A DNA stretch of 5,484 bases from Pedosphaera sp. (lineage in GTDB: Bacteria; Verrucomicrobiota; Verrucomicrobiae; Limisphaerales; Pedosphaeraceae). The notes under the pieces were generated by a model that was not told where the DNA came from, did not search any database, and saw only the letters and a program-made list of their open reading frames with translations. The translations under genes and the position numbers were made by a program. Below are positions 1 through 5,484 of the stretch, piece after piece. The DNA is taken from the NCBI GenBank assembly GCA_028293265.1, contig JAQGPB010000567.1, positions 1-5,484 on the forward strand. Reading direction: 5' to 3'. The stretch's first letter is position 1. Each line of letters begins with the position of its first letter.

Positions 1-572
1 TTGAAGCGGCGCAAACTGCCGGCGGAACTGCAACGAATCACGTCCGGGTGCTCCCGCAATGCTTCGAGCATCGGCTCGGCAACCGCGAGCGCCCCGACCA
101 ACAGATGGCGCGAAGCGTAGGTGCGACGAAAATTGATGCCCTCGCAAATCTTGGTCTGCGTCTTTTCGCCAAAACCATCCAACTCGGCCACCTTGCCGGC
201 TTTGCAGGCCGCTTCAAGTTCCGCGACCGTTTTGATGCCGAGCTTGTCGTGGAGCGCCTTTACCTTTTTCGGCCCGACACCGGGAATCTGCATCATCTCC
301 AGCAACCCCGGCGGAATCGAAGCCTTCAGTTCATCGTAGTAAGCGAGTTTGCCGGTGGTGACCAATTCGGTGACTTTTTTCTGGAGCGCGTCACCGAAGC
401 CCTTGATTTCGCCCAACCGTTCCTCGGCGATGATTTTATCGAGCGGTTCGCGCAATGCTTCCAAGGTGCGCGCGGCGTTGGCGTAGGCGCGGGTCTTGAA
501 CGGGTTTTCGCCCTTCAATTCGAGCAGAATTCCAATCTCGGCAAGAATCTCGGCCACCTGATCTTTGTCCAT
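1..572 (-). CDS. polX: Family X DNA polymerase (PolX), N-terminal part, cut by the window edge
   Basis: This is a template-directed repair polymerase expected to fill short gaps in base-excision repair. Reading the minus strand from ATG at 572 gives 190 complete residues with no stop. Residues 7-40 (EILAEIGILLELKGENPF, then RAYANAARTLEAL) match the first helices of the 8-kDa domain. Helix-hairpin-helix motifs follow at 54-66 (LGEIKGFGDALQK), 95-112 (QIPGVGPKKVKALHDKLG) and 131-145 (LDGFGEKTQTKICEG). The sequence stops in GSLRR (185-189), the start of the nucleotidyltransferase palm in this family, so the catalytic aspartates lie outside the window. Bacterial PolX proteins are usually about 570 residues with a C-terminal PHP exonuclease domain, so about one third is visible. 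No clear Shine-Dalgarno precedes the start, but homology begins right at this Met. The gene is divergent from thiD. The long antisense ORF over it is a shadow. Confidence 0.93.
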   Translation of the reverse strand, partial: MDKDQVAEILAEIGILLELKGENPFKTRAYANAARTLEALREPLDKIIAEERLGEIKGFGDALQKKVTELVTTGKLAYYDELKASIPPGLLEMMQIPGVGPKKVKALHDKLGIKTVAELEAACKAGKVAELDGFGEKTQTKICEGINFRRTYASRHLLVGALAVAEPMLEALREHPDVIRCSSAGSLRRF

Positions 573-593
573 GGAATTAATATGCGGCGGGCT

Positions 594-635
594 GTTCGAA
601 GTTCAATGCTTAATGTTTAAGGTTTAAAGTTGGGT
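594..635. repeat. Tandem heptanucleotide array, six GTTTAAN-like units
   Basis: Six consecutive 7-nt units start at 594, 601, 608, 615, 622 and 629. Five fit G[TC]TYRAN (for example GTTCAAT at 601 and GTTTAAA at 622). The last, GTTGGGT, is degenerate. The array lies in the divergent polX-thiD spacer, beginning 22 bp before the polX start. The regular 7-nt phase is read directly from the sequence. It resembles the short tandemly repeated heptanucleotide (STRR) sequences known from cyanobacterial spacers, but relationship to them is not shown. It could also affect polX transcription because it is AT-rich and overlaps the probable promoter zone. Confidence 0.6.
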
Positions 636-639
636 GATG

Positions 640-711
640 GCGTATTGCGTGTTGCGTGTTGCGTGGAGAATGGCCGGTTTTCTCTTCACGCAACACGCAA
701 TACGCAATACG
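640..711. repeat. Long inverted repeat built from GCGTRTT heptamers (hairpin)
   Basis: The left arm 641-670 and right arm 682-711 are reverse complements over 30 bp with three mismatches (27 of 30 paired), around an 11-nt loop (671-681). Each arm is itself a heptamer array: GCGTATT at 640, GCGTGTT at 647 and again at 654, then GCGTG at 661; the right arm carries the ACGCAAY complement. The element lies between divergent polX and thiD and ends 57 bp before the thiD start, so it may be transcribed into either leader. No T-run follows, so it is not a standard terminator. A dispersed palindromic repeat family is the likeliest explanation (inference). Confidence 0.8.
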
Positions 712-768
712 AATTACGCGTCATAACGGAAGCCTGACAAAACTCAACAGACTCGCCATAGTCAGACC

Positions 769-1590
769 ATGTCAGAGACATCAAACATCCCGATTGCGCT
801 GACCATCGCGGGCTCGGACAGCGGCGGCGGCGCGGGGGTTCAGGCGGATTTGAAGACGTTTGCGGTGTTGGGCGTGCATGGCACGAGCGCGATTACGTGC
901 ATCACGGCGCAGAATCCGGCGCGCGTTTCCGGGATCGAGCCTTGCACCCCGCAGATGGTGCGCCGGCAAATTGAGGCGGTGTTCAACGGATTGCAGCCGG
1001 TCGCGGTGAAGACCGGCATGTTGTATTCAGCCGAAATCATCCGCGTGGTGGTTGCGTTTTTTAAACGGAGCCGGCGGCGCACCTTGCTGGTGGTGGACCC
1101 GGTCATGATTGCGACGAGCGGCAAGTCGTTGCTCAAACCGTCGGCCGTAAAAATCCTGCAACGCGAATTATTGCCGCTTGCGACCTTGGTTACGCCCAAT
1201 CTCGACGAAGCAGCGCGTCTGGTCGGCAGGCCTTTGCGTTCGGTGGAAGAGATGCGCGCGGCGGCGCGGAAAATTCAGCACGAGTTTCATTGCGCCGCGC
1301 TGGTGAAGGGTGGCCATCTCCCCGATGCGCGTGAAGCGGTGGATATTTTTTATGACGGTGAAACCGAGTTGTTGTTGAGCGCGCCATTTGTCAAAGGTGT
1401 CCGCACGCATGGAACGGGCTGCACTTATTCCGCCGCCATCACCGGCTATCTGGCGCTGGGCTTTGATCTGCCGGGCGCGGTCGCGAAAGCCAAGGAGCAT
1501 GTGACCGGAGCGATTGCGGGACATAGGAAGGCAGGAACACATGCCGTATTGAATAATTTTTGGAGGAATGAAGCCAAAAAGCAGCATTGA
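769..1590 (+). CDS. thiD: Hydroxymethylpyrimidine/phosphomethylpyrimidine kinase
   Basis: ThiD phosphorylates 4-amino-5-hydroxymethyl-2-methylpyrimidine (HMP) and then HMP-phosphate, using ATP, to give the pyrophosphate that ThiE joins to the thiazole in thiamine synthesis. It is cytoplasmic. The 273 residues match the family length (about 265-275) and all main ribokinase-fold motifs are present: AGSDSGGGAGVQADLKTF at 14-31, TAQN at 46-49 with Gln48 at the pyrimidine-binding position, DPVMIATSG at 110-118, VTPNLDEA at 141-148, VKGGH at 179-183, and the phosphate-binding loop HGTGCTYSAA at 214-223 with Cys218. The ATG sits directly before the first strand of the fold, which supports this start. 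No good Shine-Dalgarno is seen. No other thi gene is adjacent, so it appears to stand alone. It seems intact. A bifunctional ThiD-ThiE fusion is excluded by length. Confidence 0.96.
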   Translation: MSETSNIPIALTIAGSDSGGGAGVQADLKTFAVLGVHGTSAITCITAQNPARVSGIEPCTPQMVRRQIEAVFNGLQPVAVKTGMLYSAEIIRVVVAFFKRSRRRTLLVVDPVMIATSGKSLLKPSAVKILQRELLPLATLVTPNLDEAARLVGRPLRSVEEMRAAARKIQHEFHCAALVKGGHLPDAREAVDIFYDGETELLLSAPFVKGVRTHGTGCTYSAAITGYLALGFDLPGAVAKAKEHVTGAIAGHRKAGTHAVLNNFWRNEAKKQH

Positions 1591-1750
1591 TCATTAGTTT
1601 TTTTTCGAGATTGTTTGTAACATTTTTGCCCGTAAGATTGTCTAAATTGGCGGATGTCCGTAAGCGCAAGTTGCAGATTTGGAAGATGATGGAAACAAGT
1701 GGAACATTGAATGAATAACAGCCATGGCTTGGGGCGTCTTAATCACAGAT

Positions 1751-2122
1751 ATGAATAAAACATCATTGCTTAAAACAGTTTTGCTAATCGGCGGCACCAC
1801 GGTGCTGGCCAGCGGATGCGTGGTGCGCGAGGAAGTGCGTTATCGCAGTCCCCAACCTCCTCCCGTCGTAGTGGAAGCCCCCGCGCCTCCCGGAGGCGAG
1901 GTCGTGGTGACGGAAGCGCCGCCGGCGCCGATTGTCGAAACCCTCACGGTGGCGCCCGCACCTGGTTTTATTTGGATCGGCGGCGGTTGGATATGGCGCG
2001 GAGGCTGGGTCTGGGCTCCGGGCCACTGGGATCGCCCGCCACGGCGCGGCGCGGTTTGGATTGCCCCCCGCTATGCCTATCGCGGTGGCCGGCATGTTTG
2101 GGTGCGCGGTTATTGGAGATGA
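1751..2122 (+). CDS. Small predicted lipoprotein with WxxGxW (YXWGXW-type) repeats
   Basis: The function is unknown; proteins of this type are small envelope proteins with Trp/Gly repeats. From the ATG at 1751 it has 123 residues. MNKTSLLK is a basic N-region, followed by a hydrophobic stretch to Ala20 and a lipobox-like ASGC with Cys23, so lipid anchoring is likely. Residues 34-71 are a Pro/Val/Glu-rich linker. The C-terminal part has repeated aromatic/Gly units: W75-IGGG-W80, W86-VWAPGH-W93 and W117-VRGY-W122, ending almost at the stop. The pattern resembles the YXWGXW repeat family (Pfam). An in-frame ATG at 1724 would add nine residues (MAWGVLITD), but it spoils the signal-peptide N-region, so I prefer 1751. 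Neither start has a clear Shine-Dalgarno. It lies 160 bp after thiD in the same direction, too far to assume an operon, and is convergent with the cytochrome-LRR gene. Confidence 0.75.
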   Translation: MNKTSLLKTVLLIGGTTVLASGCVVREEVRYRSPQPPPVVVEAPAPPGGEVVVTEAPPAPIVETLTVAPAPGFIWIGGGWIWRGGWVWAPGHWDRPPRRGAVWIAPRYAYRGGRHVWVRGYWR

Positions 2123-2128
2123 TTCGTC

Positions 2129-2289
2129 AAGCTCCAAGCGTCCAACATCCAAGCTCCAAAGAAGCACCAAGCTCGCAAGCTCCAAATTGGGGGTTGCGAG
2201 CTTGAATGATTTTCGGACTTCGGCGTTGGCAATTGCAACCGCGAAGCCTTTTAGAAAAAAGCAATAATTCTACCGGAAACTTGGAGCTT
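2129..2289. repeat. AAGCTCC heptamer array with inverted partner copies
   Basis: Between the two convergent genes, 2129-2183 holds seven units of AAGCTCC or close variants: 7-nt units at 2129, 2144, 2151, 2162 and 2177, and 8-nt variants at 2136 and 2169. Inverted copies follow. TTGCGAGCTTG at 2194-2204 is a perfect 11-bp complement of 2168-2178, and CTTGGAGCTT at 2280-2289 is a perfect 10-bp complement of 2129-2138, so the outer pair bounds a 161-bp element. It starts seven bases after the lipoprotein stop and ends 17 bases before the stop of the opposite gene. Its 7-nt unit differs from those in the polX-thiD spacer, but the design is the same. Confidence 0.65.
2218..2252 (+). terminator. 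Possible weak terminator hairpin after the lipoprotein gene
   Basis: Positions 2218-2228 pair with 2236-2246 as an 11-bp stem with two adjacent internal mismatches and a 7-nt loop. On the plus strand it is followed by CC and four Ts (2249-2252). The location between convergent genes fits, but the short T-run and the mismatches make it weak, and it lies inside the heptamer-repeat element. On the minus strand there is no T-run after the stem. Confidence 0.25.
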
Positions 2290-2306
2290 AGAATTTCGCG
2301 CCAGCG

Positions 2307-3329
2307 CTATTTCTTTGCTTCTTCCTTTTTTTCTTCGTTCTTTTCGCCGGCCGGTGCCATTTTCTTTTCTTCACCCTTCGTTTCCACCTTTTGCGCGGCG
2401 GGCTCGTTTTCCCAGCCGCGCGAGATTAGCAGGGCGGGCAGGGCTTTTTGCAAATTAGTGGCACCTTCGGCGGTGACTTTCGTCTGCCATAGATACAAAT
2501 GTTTCAAGTTGTGCAGGGCCTTGAGTTGTTCCAGCCCCTGGTCGGTGACGGGCGTGGCGTAGAGGTTCAGATAGGCGAGATGATCCAAGTGTTTCAAATT
2601 GGCCAGGCCCGCGTCGCTGACGTGGGTCAGTTCGAGATGCAGATTGATGAGGTTGGTAAGGCCCGCGAGATTTTGCAGCCCGGCATCGGTGACCTTGGTC
2701 CCGGCGAGATTCAAATCCACCAGGCTGAGAATGTCTTTCAACGGCGCGATGGCCGCATCGGTGGCATTCGTGCCGAGCGTGCGCAAATTGGCCTCGTGCC
2801 AGTTCAAACCCACGGCTACGGGCCGGACATCAATTCCACCCGCGCTCAATTTGGTGATGGCGCTCGTCTCCGCCGCTGATGGCTTGGCGGGCGTCAAAGC
2901 GGCAAACACTGAATTCGTGGCGATTCCTTCGTCCGACTTGGCAATCGCTCCGTCCGGCCAGACCGCGCCCTGATTGATCCAATCCTTGATCAAATCGGCC
3001 TGCTTCTTGGTGAGCGGATCGCCTTTGCTGGGCATGATGTCGTCGCTTCCTTCCGCCAAGGTGATGCGACGATAAAGATCACTCTTGTCCGCCTGCCCGG
3101 GAACGAGCACCACGCCATCCTTGCCGCCCTTCATGGCCATCGCCTTTGAATCCAGGCGCAGGTCGCCTTTCTGCTTTTCCGGCCCATGGCACTTGATGCA
3201 GGCGTCCTGAAAAATGGGTTGGATGTCCTTGACGAAATCCACCGGCGCAGCCGTGGCGCGGGTTTGCGCGCCGCCCAGCCATGCCACTGCCGCCACGATT
3301 AAAAACGTTTTTTGCATAGAGCCTTTCAT
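2307..3329 (-). CDS. Exported single-haem cytochrome c (PSCyt1-like) domain protein with leucine-rich repeats
   Basis: The 340-residue protein has three parts. A signal peptide covers about residues 1-28 (Lys at 2 and 7, then FLIVAAVAWLGG; cleavage probably near ATAA). Next comes a planctomycete-type cytochrome c domain: DIQPIFQDACIKCHGPEKQK with CxxCH at 44-48, then GDLRLDS at 55-61, LVPGQADKSDLYRRI at 75-89, IMP at 98-100 (a candidate axial Met), and LIKDWINQGAVWPDG at 113-127. After a linker and a degenerate first repeat, four leucine-rich repeats of exactly 24 residues occupy 203-298. The tail (about 307-340) is Lys/Glu-rich. It should act outside the cytoplasmic membrane; its electron partner and LRR ligand are unknown. 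The alternative ATG at 3317 (MQKTF) is nearly as good and follows AAAGG. The farther in-frame ATG at 3392 is unlikely because it buries the signal peptide. No DUF1549/DUF1553 partner gene is adjacent. Confidence 0.88.
   Translation of the reverse strand: MKGSMQKTFLIVAAVAWLGGAQTRATAAPVDFVKDIQPIFQDACIKCHGPEKQKGDLRLDSKAMAMKGGKDGVVLVPGQADKSDLYRRITLAEGSDDIMPSKGDPLTKKQADLIKDWINQGAVWPDGAIAKSDEGIATNSVFAALTPAKPSAAETSAITKLSAGGIDVRPVAVGLNWHEANLRTLGTNATDAAIAPLKDILSLVDLNLAGTKVTDAGLQNLAGLTNLINLHLELTHVSDAGLANLKHLDHLAYLNLYATPVTDQGLEQLKALHNLKHLYLWQTKVTAEGATNLQKALPALLISRGWENEPAAQKVETKGEEKKMAPAGEKNEEKKEEAKK
2436..2723 (-). repeat. Four in-frame 72-bp repeats encoding LRR units
   Basis: The units are 2652-2723, 2580-2651, 2508-2579 and 2436-2507, read on the minus strand. 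The first encodes LVDLNLAGTKVTDAGLQNL and the rest of the unit to residue 226. The other three keep the Leu/Ile spacing, and all but the last keep V(T/S)D.GL; the last has VTAEGA. The 24-residue period is exact across all four. These are diverged protein repeats inside the cytochrome-LRR gene, not a separate DNA element. Confidence 0.85.
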
Positions 3330-3378
3330 GTTGCCTGGTTGATCGCCGCGATTATGACACCGACCGGCCTGATGTGCA

Positions 3379-3691
3379 ATGCCGCTTCCCATTGACGCCG
3401 GGGAGGTTGTGGCAATTCAAGGATTCCATTTGTTGTTGCTCTTGCTGATTATAAACGGTTGCAAAACCGCTGAATTCCAGAAAGGTGGGGCGCATGGCGT
3501 TTATACGACGTTGCTGACTCCAGAAACTTTTCACTCCACACCAGGCGACACAGAACGATCATTTGGCAGATGCAAGACTTTTGGAGAACAGGATACACCT
3601 GGCGCTGGAAAATCCATCTGGGCGGCTTTACCGGGCGACTGTATATGTGAAGCTGGGTGAGTTTGAGGAGGCTATATCGGTCAAACTTTGA
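3379..3691 (+). pseudogene. Possible frameshifted remnant of a TPR-containing lipoprotein gene
   Basis: Two overlapping frames each look like part of a protein. In the frame of ATG 3379 (93 codons, stop ending at 3660), residues 16-28 read FHLLLLLLIINGC, a lipoprotein-like leader with a candidate lipid Cys at 28, followed by KTAEFQKGG; downstream this frame has no recognisable character. In another frame, open from 3518 and stopping at 3689-3691, the translation ends LALENPSGRLYRATVYVK then LGEFEEAISVKL. That resembles the second half of a tetratricopeptide repeat (Y..LG.FEEAI). A frameshift near 3515-3560 would join the leader to the TPR part, and the stop at 3689 would then truncate it after one repeat. 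Start choice is open: GTG 3409 lies only two bases after GGGGAGG. It is divergent from the cytochrome-LRR gene. It could instead be an intact small gene in either frame, or non-coding DNA. Confidence 0.35.
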
Positions 3692-3858
3692 GCCACCATT
3701 CATGGAGCGTGCCACCCCATGGTTTGGTGGCTTACAACCCCATGGCAAAATGCATGCCGTGGTACATAGTGATTTGCGGTGCTGGCAGGCGTTTTGAATG
3801 ATCATTCTCAAAGGCATCATGGTGGGAGGGTTCCGTCAAAATCCAACTCTCAATTATG
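3692..3858. other. Intergenic stretch with no supported gene
   Basis: No convincing reading frame is seen; the short ORF from ATG 3702 (32 codons) matches nothing I know. The only structure is a small inverted repeat, GCCACC at 3711-3716 with GGTGGC at 3726-3731, and a direct repeat of ACCCCATGG at 3714-3722 and 3737-3745. The promoter of the following gene probably lies here, but I cannot place -35 and -10 boxes with confidence. Confidence 0.4.
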
Positions 3859-3890
3859 CGGCCCGGTTCAAACCGGGCCGGATGCGGAGG
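3859..3890 (+). promoter_or_regulatory. GC hairpin directly upstream of a strong Shine-Dalgarno site
   Basis: CGGCCCGGTT (3859-3868) and AACCGGGCCG (3871-3880) are perfect reverse complements separated by two bases. In RNA this would form a nine-pair stem with a four-base loop. Five bases later comes GGAGG (3886-3890), then a 5-nt spacer and ATG 3896. This is the clearest ribosome binding site in the window and fixes the start of the next gene. The sequence shows both the hairpin and the site. A role in mRNA stability or translation control is inference, and the lack of a T-run argues against a terminator. Confidence 0.6.
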
Positions 3891-3895
3891 CGGCC

Positions 3896-5484
3896 ATGAT
3901 CAAGCCCAACACCCATTTGCGGAATGGCAAATCCCGGACGCGGTCCGAAATCAACGCACCGGTTCCCGCAGGCACGCCCATCCCGCTGGCCCAACCGATG
4001 CCGGCGCCGCGCATTATTGCGCCAGCGCGCCCCGCGCCGCGCCTGCCGTGCAGCCCGGCCATGCGGTTGGAGGAGCTGATCAACGAGGGCTTGGACTGCC
4101 TCGGGGAGACGCCGCCCAACCTGCCCGCTGCCGCCAAGTTTCTCGCCGCCGCCGAGCGGGAGGCCGCAGACCGCGAGTTGCCGGTAAAACTGGCGAACCG
4201 GATGCGGTTTTTCAGGGATTCGCTCGACCGCATCCGAAAGGACCTGTTGCGCGGCTGCATTGACCGTGAACTCAAGGAGGTCAGGCCTCTGCTTGAACTC
4301 ACGCCGCCCAAGGTGGACCGCGCAGCGGAAGAATTGCAGGCCGCCGCCGCGCTGCTCAAGGAGGCCCCCGATCCTTATCTCCAGCTCGAAATGGAACACC
4401 TGCACCGGAAGATTTGCTTCCTGGAAAAAAAACTGCGACGCCGGCGCACCGTCCGCGTTTGGCCGTTTTTCGCGTCATTCAAACGCCCCCCCTCCGACCA
4501 ATTCCAGAACGCGCTCGGGCTGATTGCCGTCGCGAGCCTCCTGCTGGTTGCGGGCCTCTGGCTCAGCCGGCCAGCAAGCCGCGGAATCGCTGAATTGAAT
4601 GTCAATGTCATTCCTAGCGAAGCTGAATTGTTCACCAACGGCATCCCGGTCGGCGGCCACAATTATCCTGTGCGCCTGCGAGGTCTGGCCGGCGGAAATA
4701 TTTCGCTCGAAGCGCGGCTCGCGGGCTATTCCATCCTGAGCCGCTCCATTTCCCTGCCCGCAGCCGGGCATATTGGGAACGAAACCATCGAACTGCAGCC
4801 GGCTCCGGGCATTCTGGTCGTGCAAAGCGAACCGGCTGCCCCGGCAGTCTGGCTGCGCGAGGAGGGTCGTGCCCCGGTGAGCGTGCGCAACGCCTTGCAA
4901 GGCATCGAGATCCATTCCGGCCTGCCCGTCGAGGTTTCCTTGGCACTGGCCGATTATGCCCCCATAAACCGCACTCTGCCCCCTTTTAAACCGGGCGAAC
5001 GCCGCGTGCTGGACTTCGGCGCGCTGGCGATCAAGACCAGTTCGTTGCGCCTGAAAGTCGAACCCGACGACGCCGATTTTCTGCTCGCCTATGCGGGACT
5101 CAATCCGGTCGCAAAAGGCTCAACCACCTTGCTTGCCGGGCTGGCGCCGAAAGTTCCCTTCCAGATCATCGCCGAGCGCAAGGGCTACCTGCCGCAGACC
5201 AATACGTTCACCTTGAAACCGGGCGAGGTGCGCAAGTGTGATTTTGGCCGGCTCCAACCCCTGCCCGCCTCGCTGGTCGTGCTGGCGTTGCCGCACCCGT
5301 TTGAAATGAGGGTTGAGTGGGCCGGCGGGTCGAGCGATTTCGGCGCCGGCGAGGCAGCGGGGCTGCCGCCGGGCAAGCCGCTGGTGGTGACCATTTCCGC
5401 CGATGGCTGCGAAGCGTGGGCCACGAATCTGGTGCTTGAACCGGGTGAGGCGCGCACTCTGACAGTCGGCCAGCTTCCCATCGC
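3896..5484 (+). CDS. Large single-pass membrane protein with tandem PEGA-like repeats, C-terminus beyond the window
   Basis: The frame is open for 529 codons from ATG 3896 to the window edge. Residues 1-55 are Pro/Ala/Arg-rich and probably disordered. Residues 57-184 are charged and helical, with coiled-coil character, ending in the basic cluster KKLRRRR (178-184). One membrane span lies at about 205-223 (ALGLIAVASLLLVAGLW). Positive charges before it place the N-terminal half in the cytoplasm. Outside are at least four beta-rich repeats of about 75 residues (about 232-302, 305-377, 383-456 and 458 to the edge). They share a GY-type turn (LAGY to 278, LADY to 354, RKGY to 431, DGC to 505), and three end in PGExR...GxL (366-377, 442-453, 516-527). 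The first, IPSEAELFTNGIPVGG (239-254), fits the PEGA domain pattern. Function is unknown; envelope binding or scaffolding is a guess. No kinase or enzyme motif is visible. GC-rich, with a strong ribosome site. Confidence 0.82.
   Translation, partial: MIKPNTHLRNGKSRTRSEINAPVPAGTPIPLAQPMPAPRIIAPARPAPRLPCSPAMRLEELINEGLDCLGETPPNLPAAAKFLAAAEREAADRELPVKLANRMRFFRDSLDRIRKDLLRGCIDRELKEVRPLLELTPPKVDRAAEELQAAAALLKEAPDPYLQLEMEHLHRKICFLEKKLRRRRTVRVWPFFASFKRPPSDQFQNALGLIAVASLLLVAGLWLSRPASRGIAELNVNVIPSEAELFTNGIPVGGHNYPVRLRGLAGGNISLEARLAGYSILSRSISLPAAGHIGNETIELQPAPGILVVQSEPAAPAVWLREEGRAPVSVRNALQGIEIHSGLPVEVSLALADYAPINRTLPPFKPGERRVLDFGALAIKTSSLRLKVEPDDADFLLAYAGLNPVAKGSTTLLAGLAPKVPFQIIAERKGYLPQTNTFTLKPGEVRKCDFGRLQPLPASLVVLALPHPFEMRVEWAGGSSDFGAGEAAGLPPGKPLVVTISADGCEAWATNLVLEPGEARTLTVGQLPI

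Noticed and set aside
48..620. 190-codon plus-strand ORF over polX
   Set aside because: It is exactly antisense to the recognisable PolX reading frame and has no family features of its own.
640..711. CRISPR array or terminator reading of the heptamer hairpin
   Set aside because: The units are only 7 nt with no spacers between them, and no T-run follows the stem.
1591..1610. T-run after thiD (1598-1605) as a rho-independent terminator
   Set aside because: Eight Ts are present, but no GC stem precedes them; only the short TGATCA palindrome is nearby.
1724..1750. Upstream in-frame start for the WxxGxW lipoprotein
   Set aside because: It adds MAWGVLITD before a normal basic signal-peptide start at 1751 and has no ribosome site.
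2499..2879. 126-codon plus-strand ORF with a repetitive look
   Set aside because: Its apparent repeats are the antisense image of the 72-bp LRR repeats of the cytochrome-LRR gene.
3449..3820. 123-codon minus-strand ORF
   Set aside because: It has no recognisable motif or signal, and it is antisense to the lipoprotein/TPR remnant, whose plus-strand frames make more sense.
3854..4405. 183-codon minus-strand ORF, and an overlapping one at 3868-4359
   Set aside because: Both are Arg/Gly-rich shadows of the PEGA-like gene, which has a strong ribosome site, a membrane span and stays open to the window end.

Overview
The window is a piece of a moderately GC-rich bacterial chromosome, most likely from the Verrucomicrobiota (Pedosphaera/Limisphaerales-like) or a related PVC lineage. 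This is an inference. It rests on the planctomycete/verrucomicrobial-type cytochrome c domain fused to leucine-rich repeats, a large PEGA-like membrane protein, genes mostly without good Shine-Dalgarno sequences, and spacers filled with 7-nt repeats. No mobile element, CRISPR array, tRNA or rRNA was found.

Layout. Positions 1-572 (minus strand) hold the N-terminal third of a family X DNA polymerase (polX), cut by the window edge at its GSLRR palm motif. A 196-bp divergent spacer follows, carrying two different heptanucleotide arrays, one of them folded into a ~30-bp hairpin. Next come thiD (769-1590, plus), the HMP/HMP-P kinase of thiamine synthesis, and a small predicted lipoprotein with WxxGxW repeats (1751-2122, plus). 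A second heptamer-based spacer (2129-2289) separates it from a convergent gene on the minus strand (2307-3329). That gene encodes an exported protein with one CxxCH haem site followed by four exact 24-residue leucine-rich repeats.

Divergent from it, 3379-3691 looks like a decayed gene: a lipoprotein-like leader in one frame and a TPR-like stretch in another. Positions 3692-3858 hold nothing I can support. A tight GC hairpin (3859-3880) and a good Shine-Dalgarno site (3886-3890) then lead into a large open gene (3896 to the window end, plus). It encodes a Pro-rich and helical N-terminal half, one membrane span, and at least four tandem PEGA-like beta repeats outside the membrane.

The genes do not form an obvious pathway or operon: polX (repair) and thiD (cofactor synthesis) are housekeeping genes, and the other three encode cell-envelope proteins. 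I see no defence or mobile system. The points most worth a second look are the three heptanucleotide arrays with inverted partners, the tandem PEGA-like membrane protein, and the frameshifted lipoprotein/TPR remnant.
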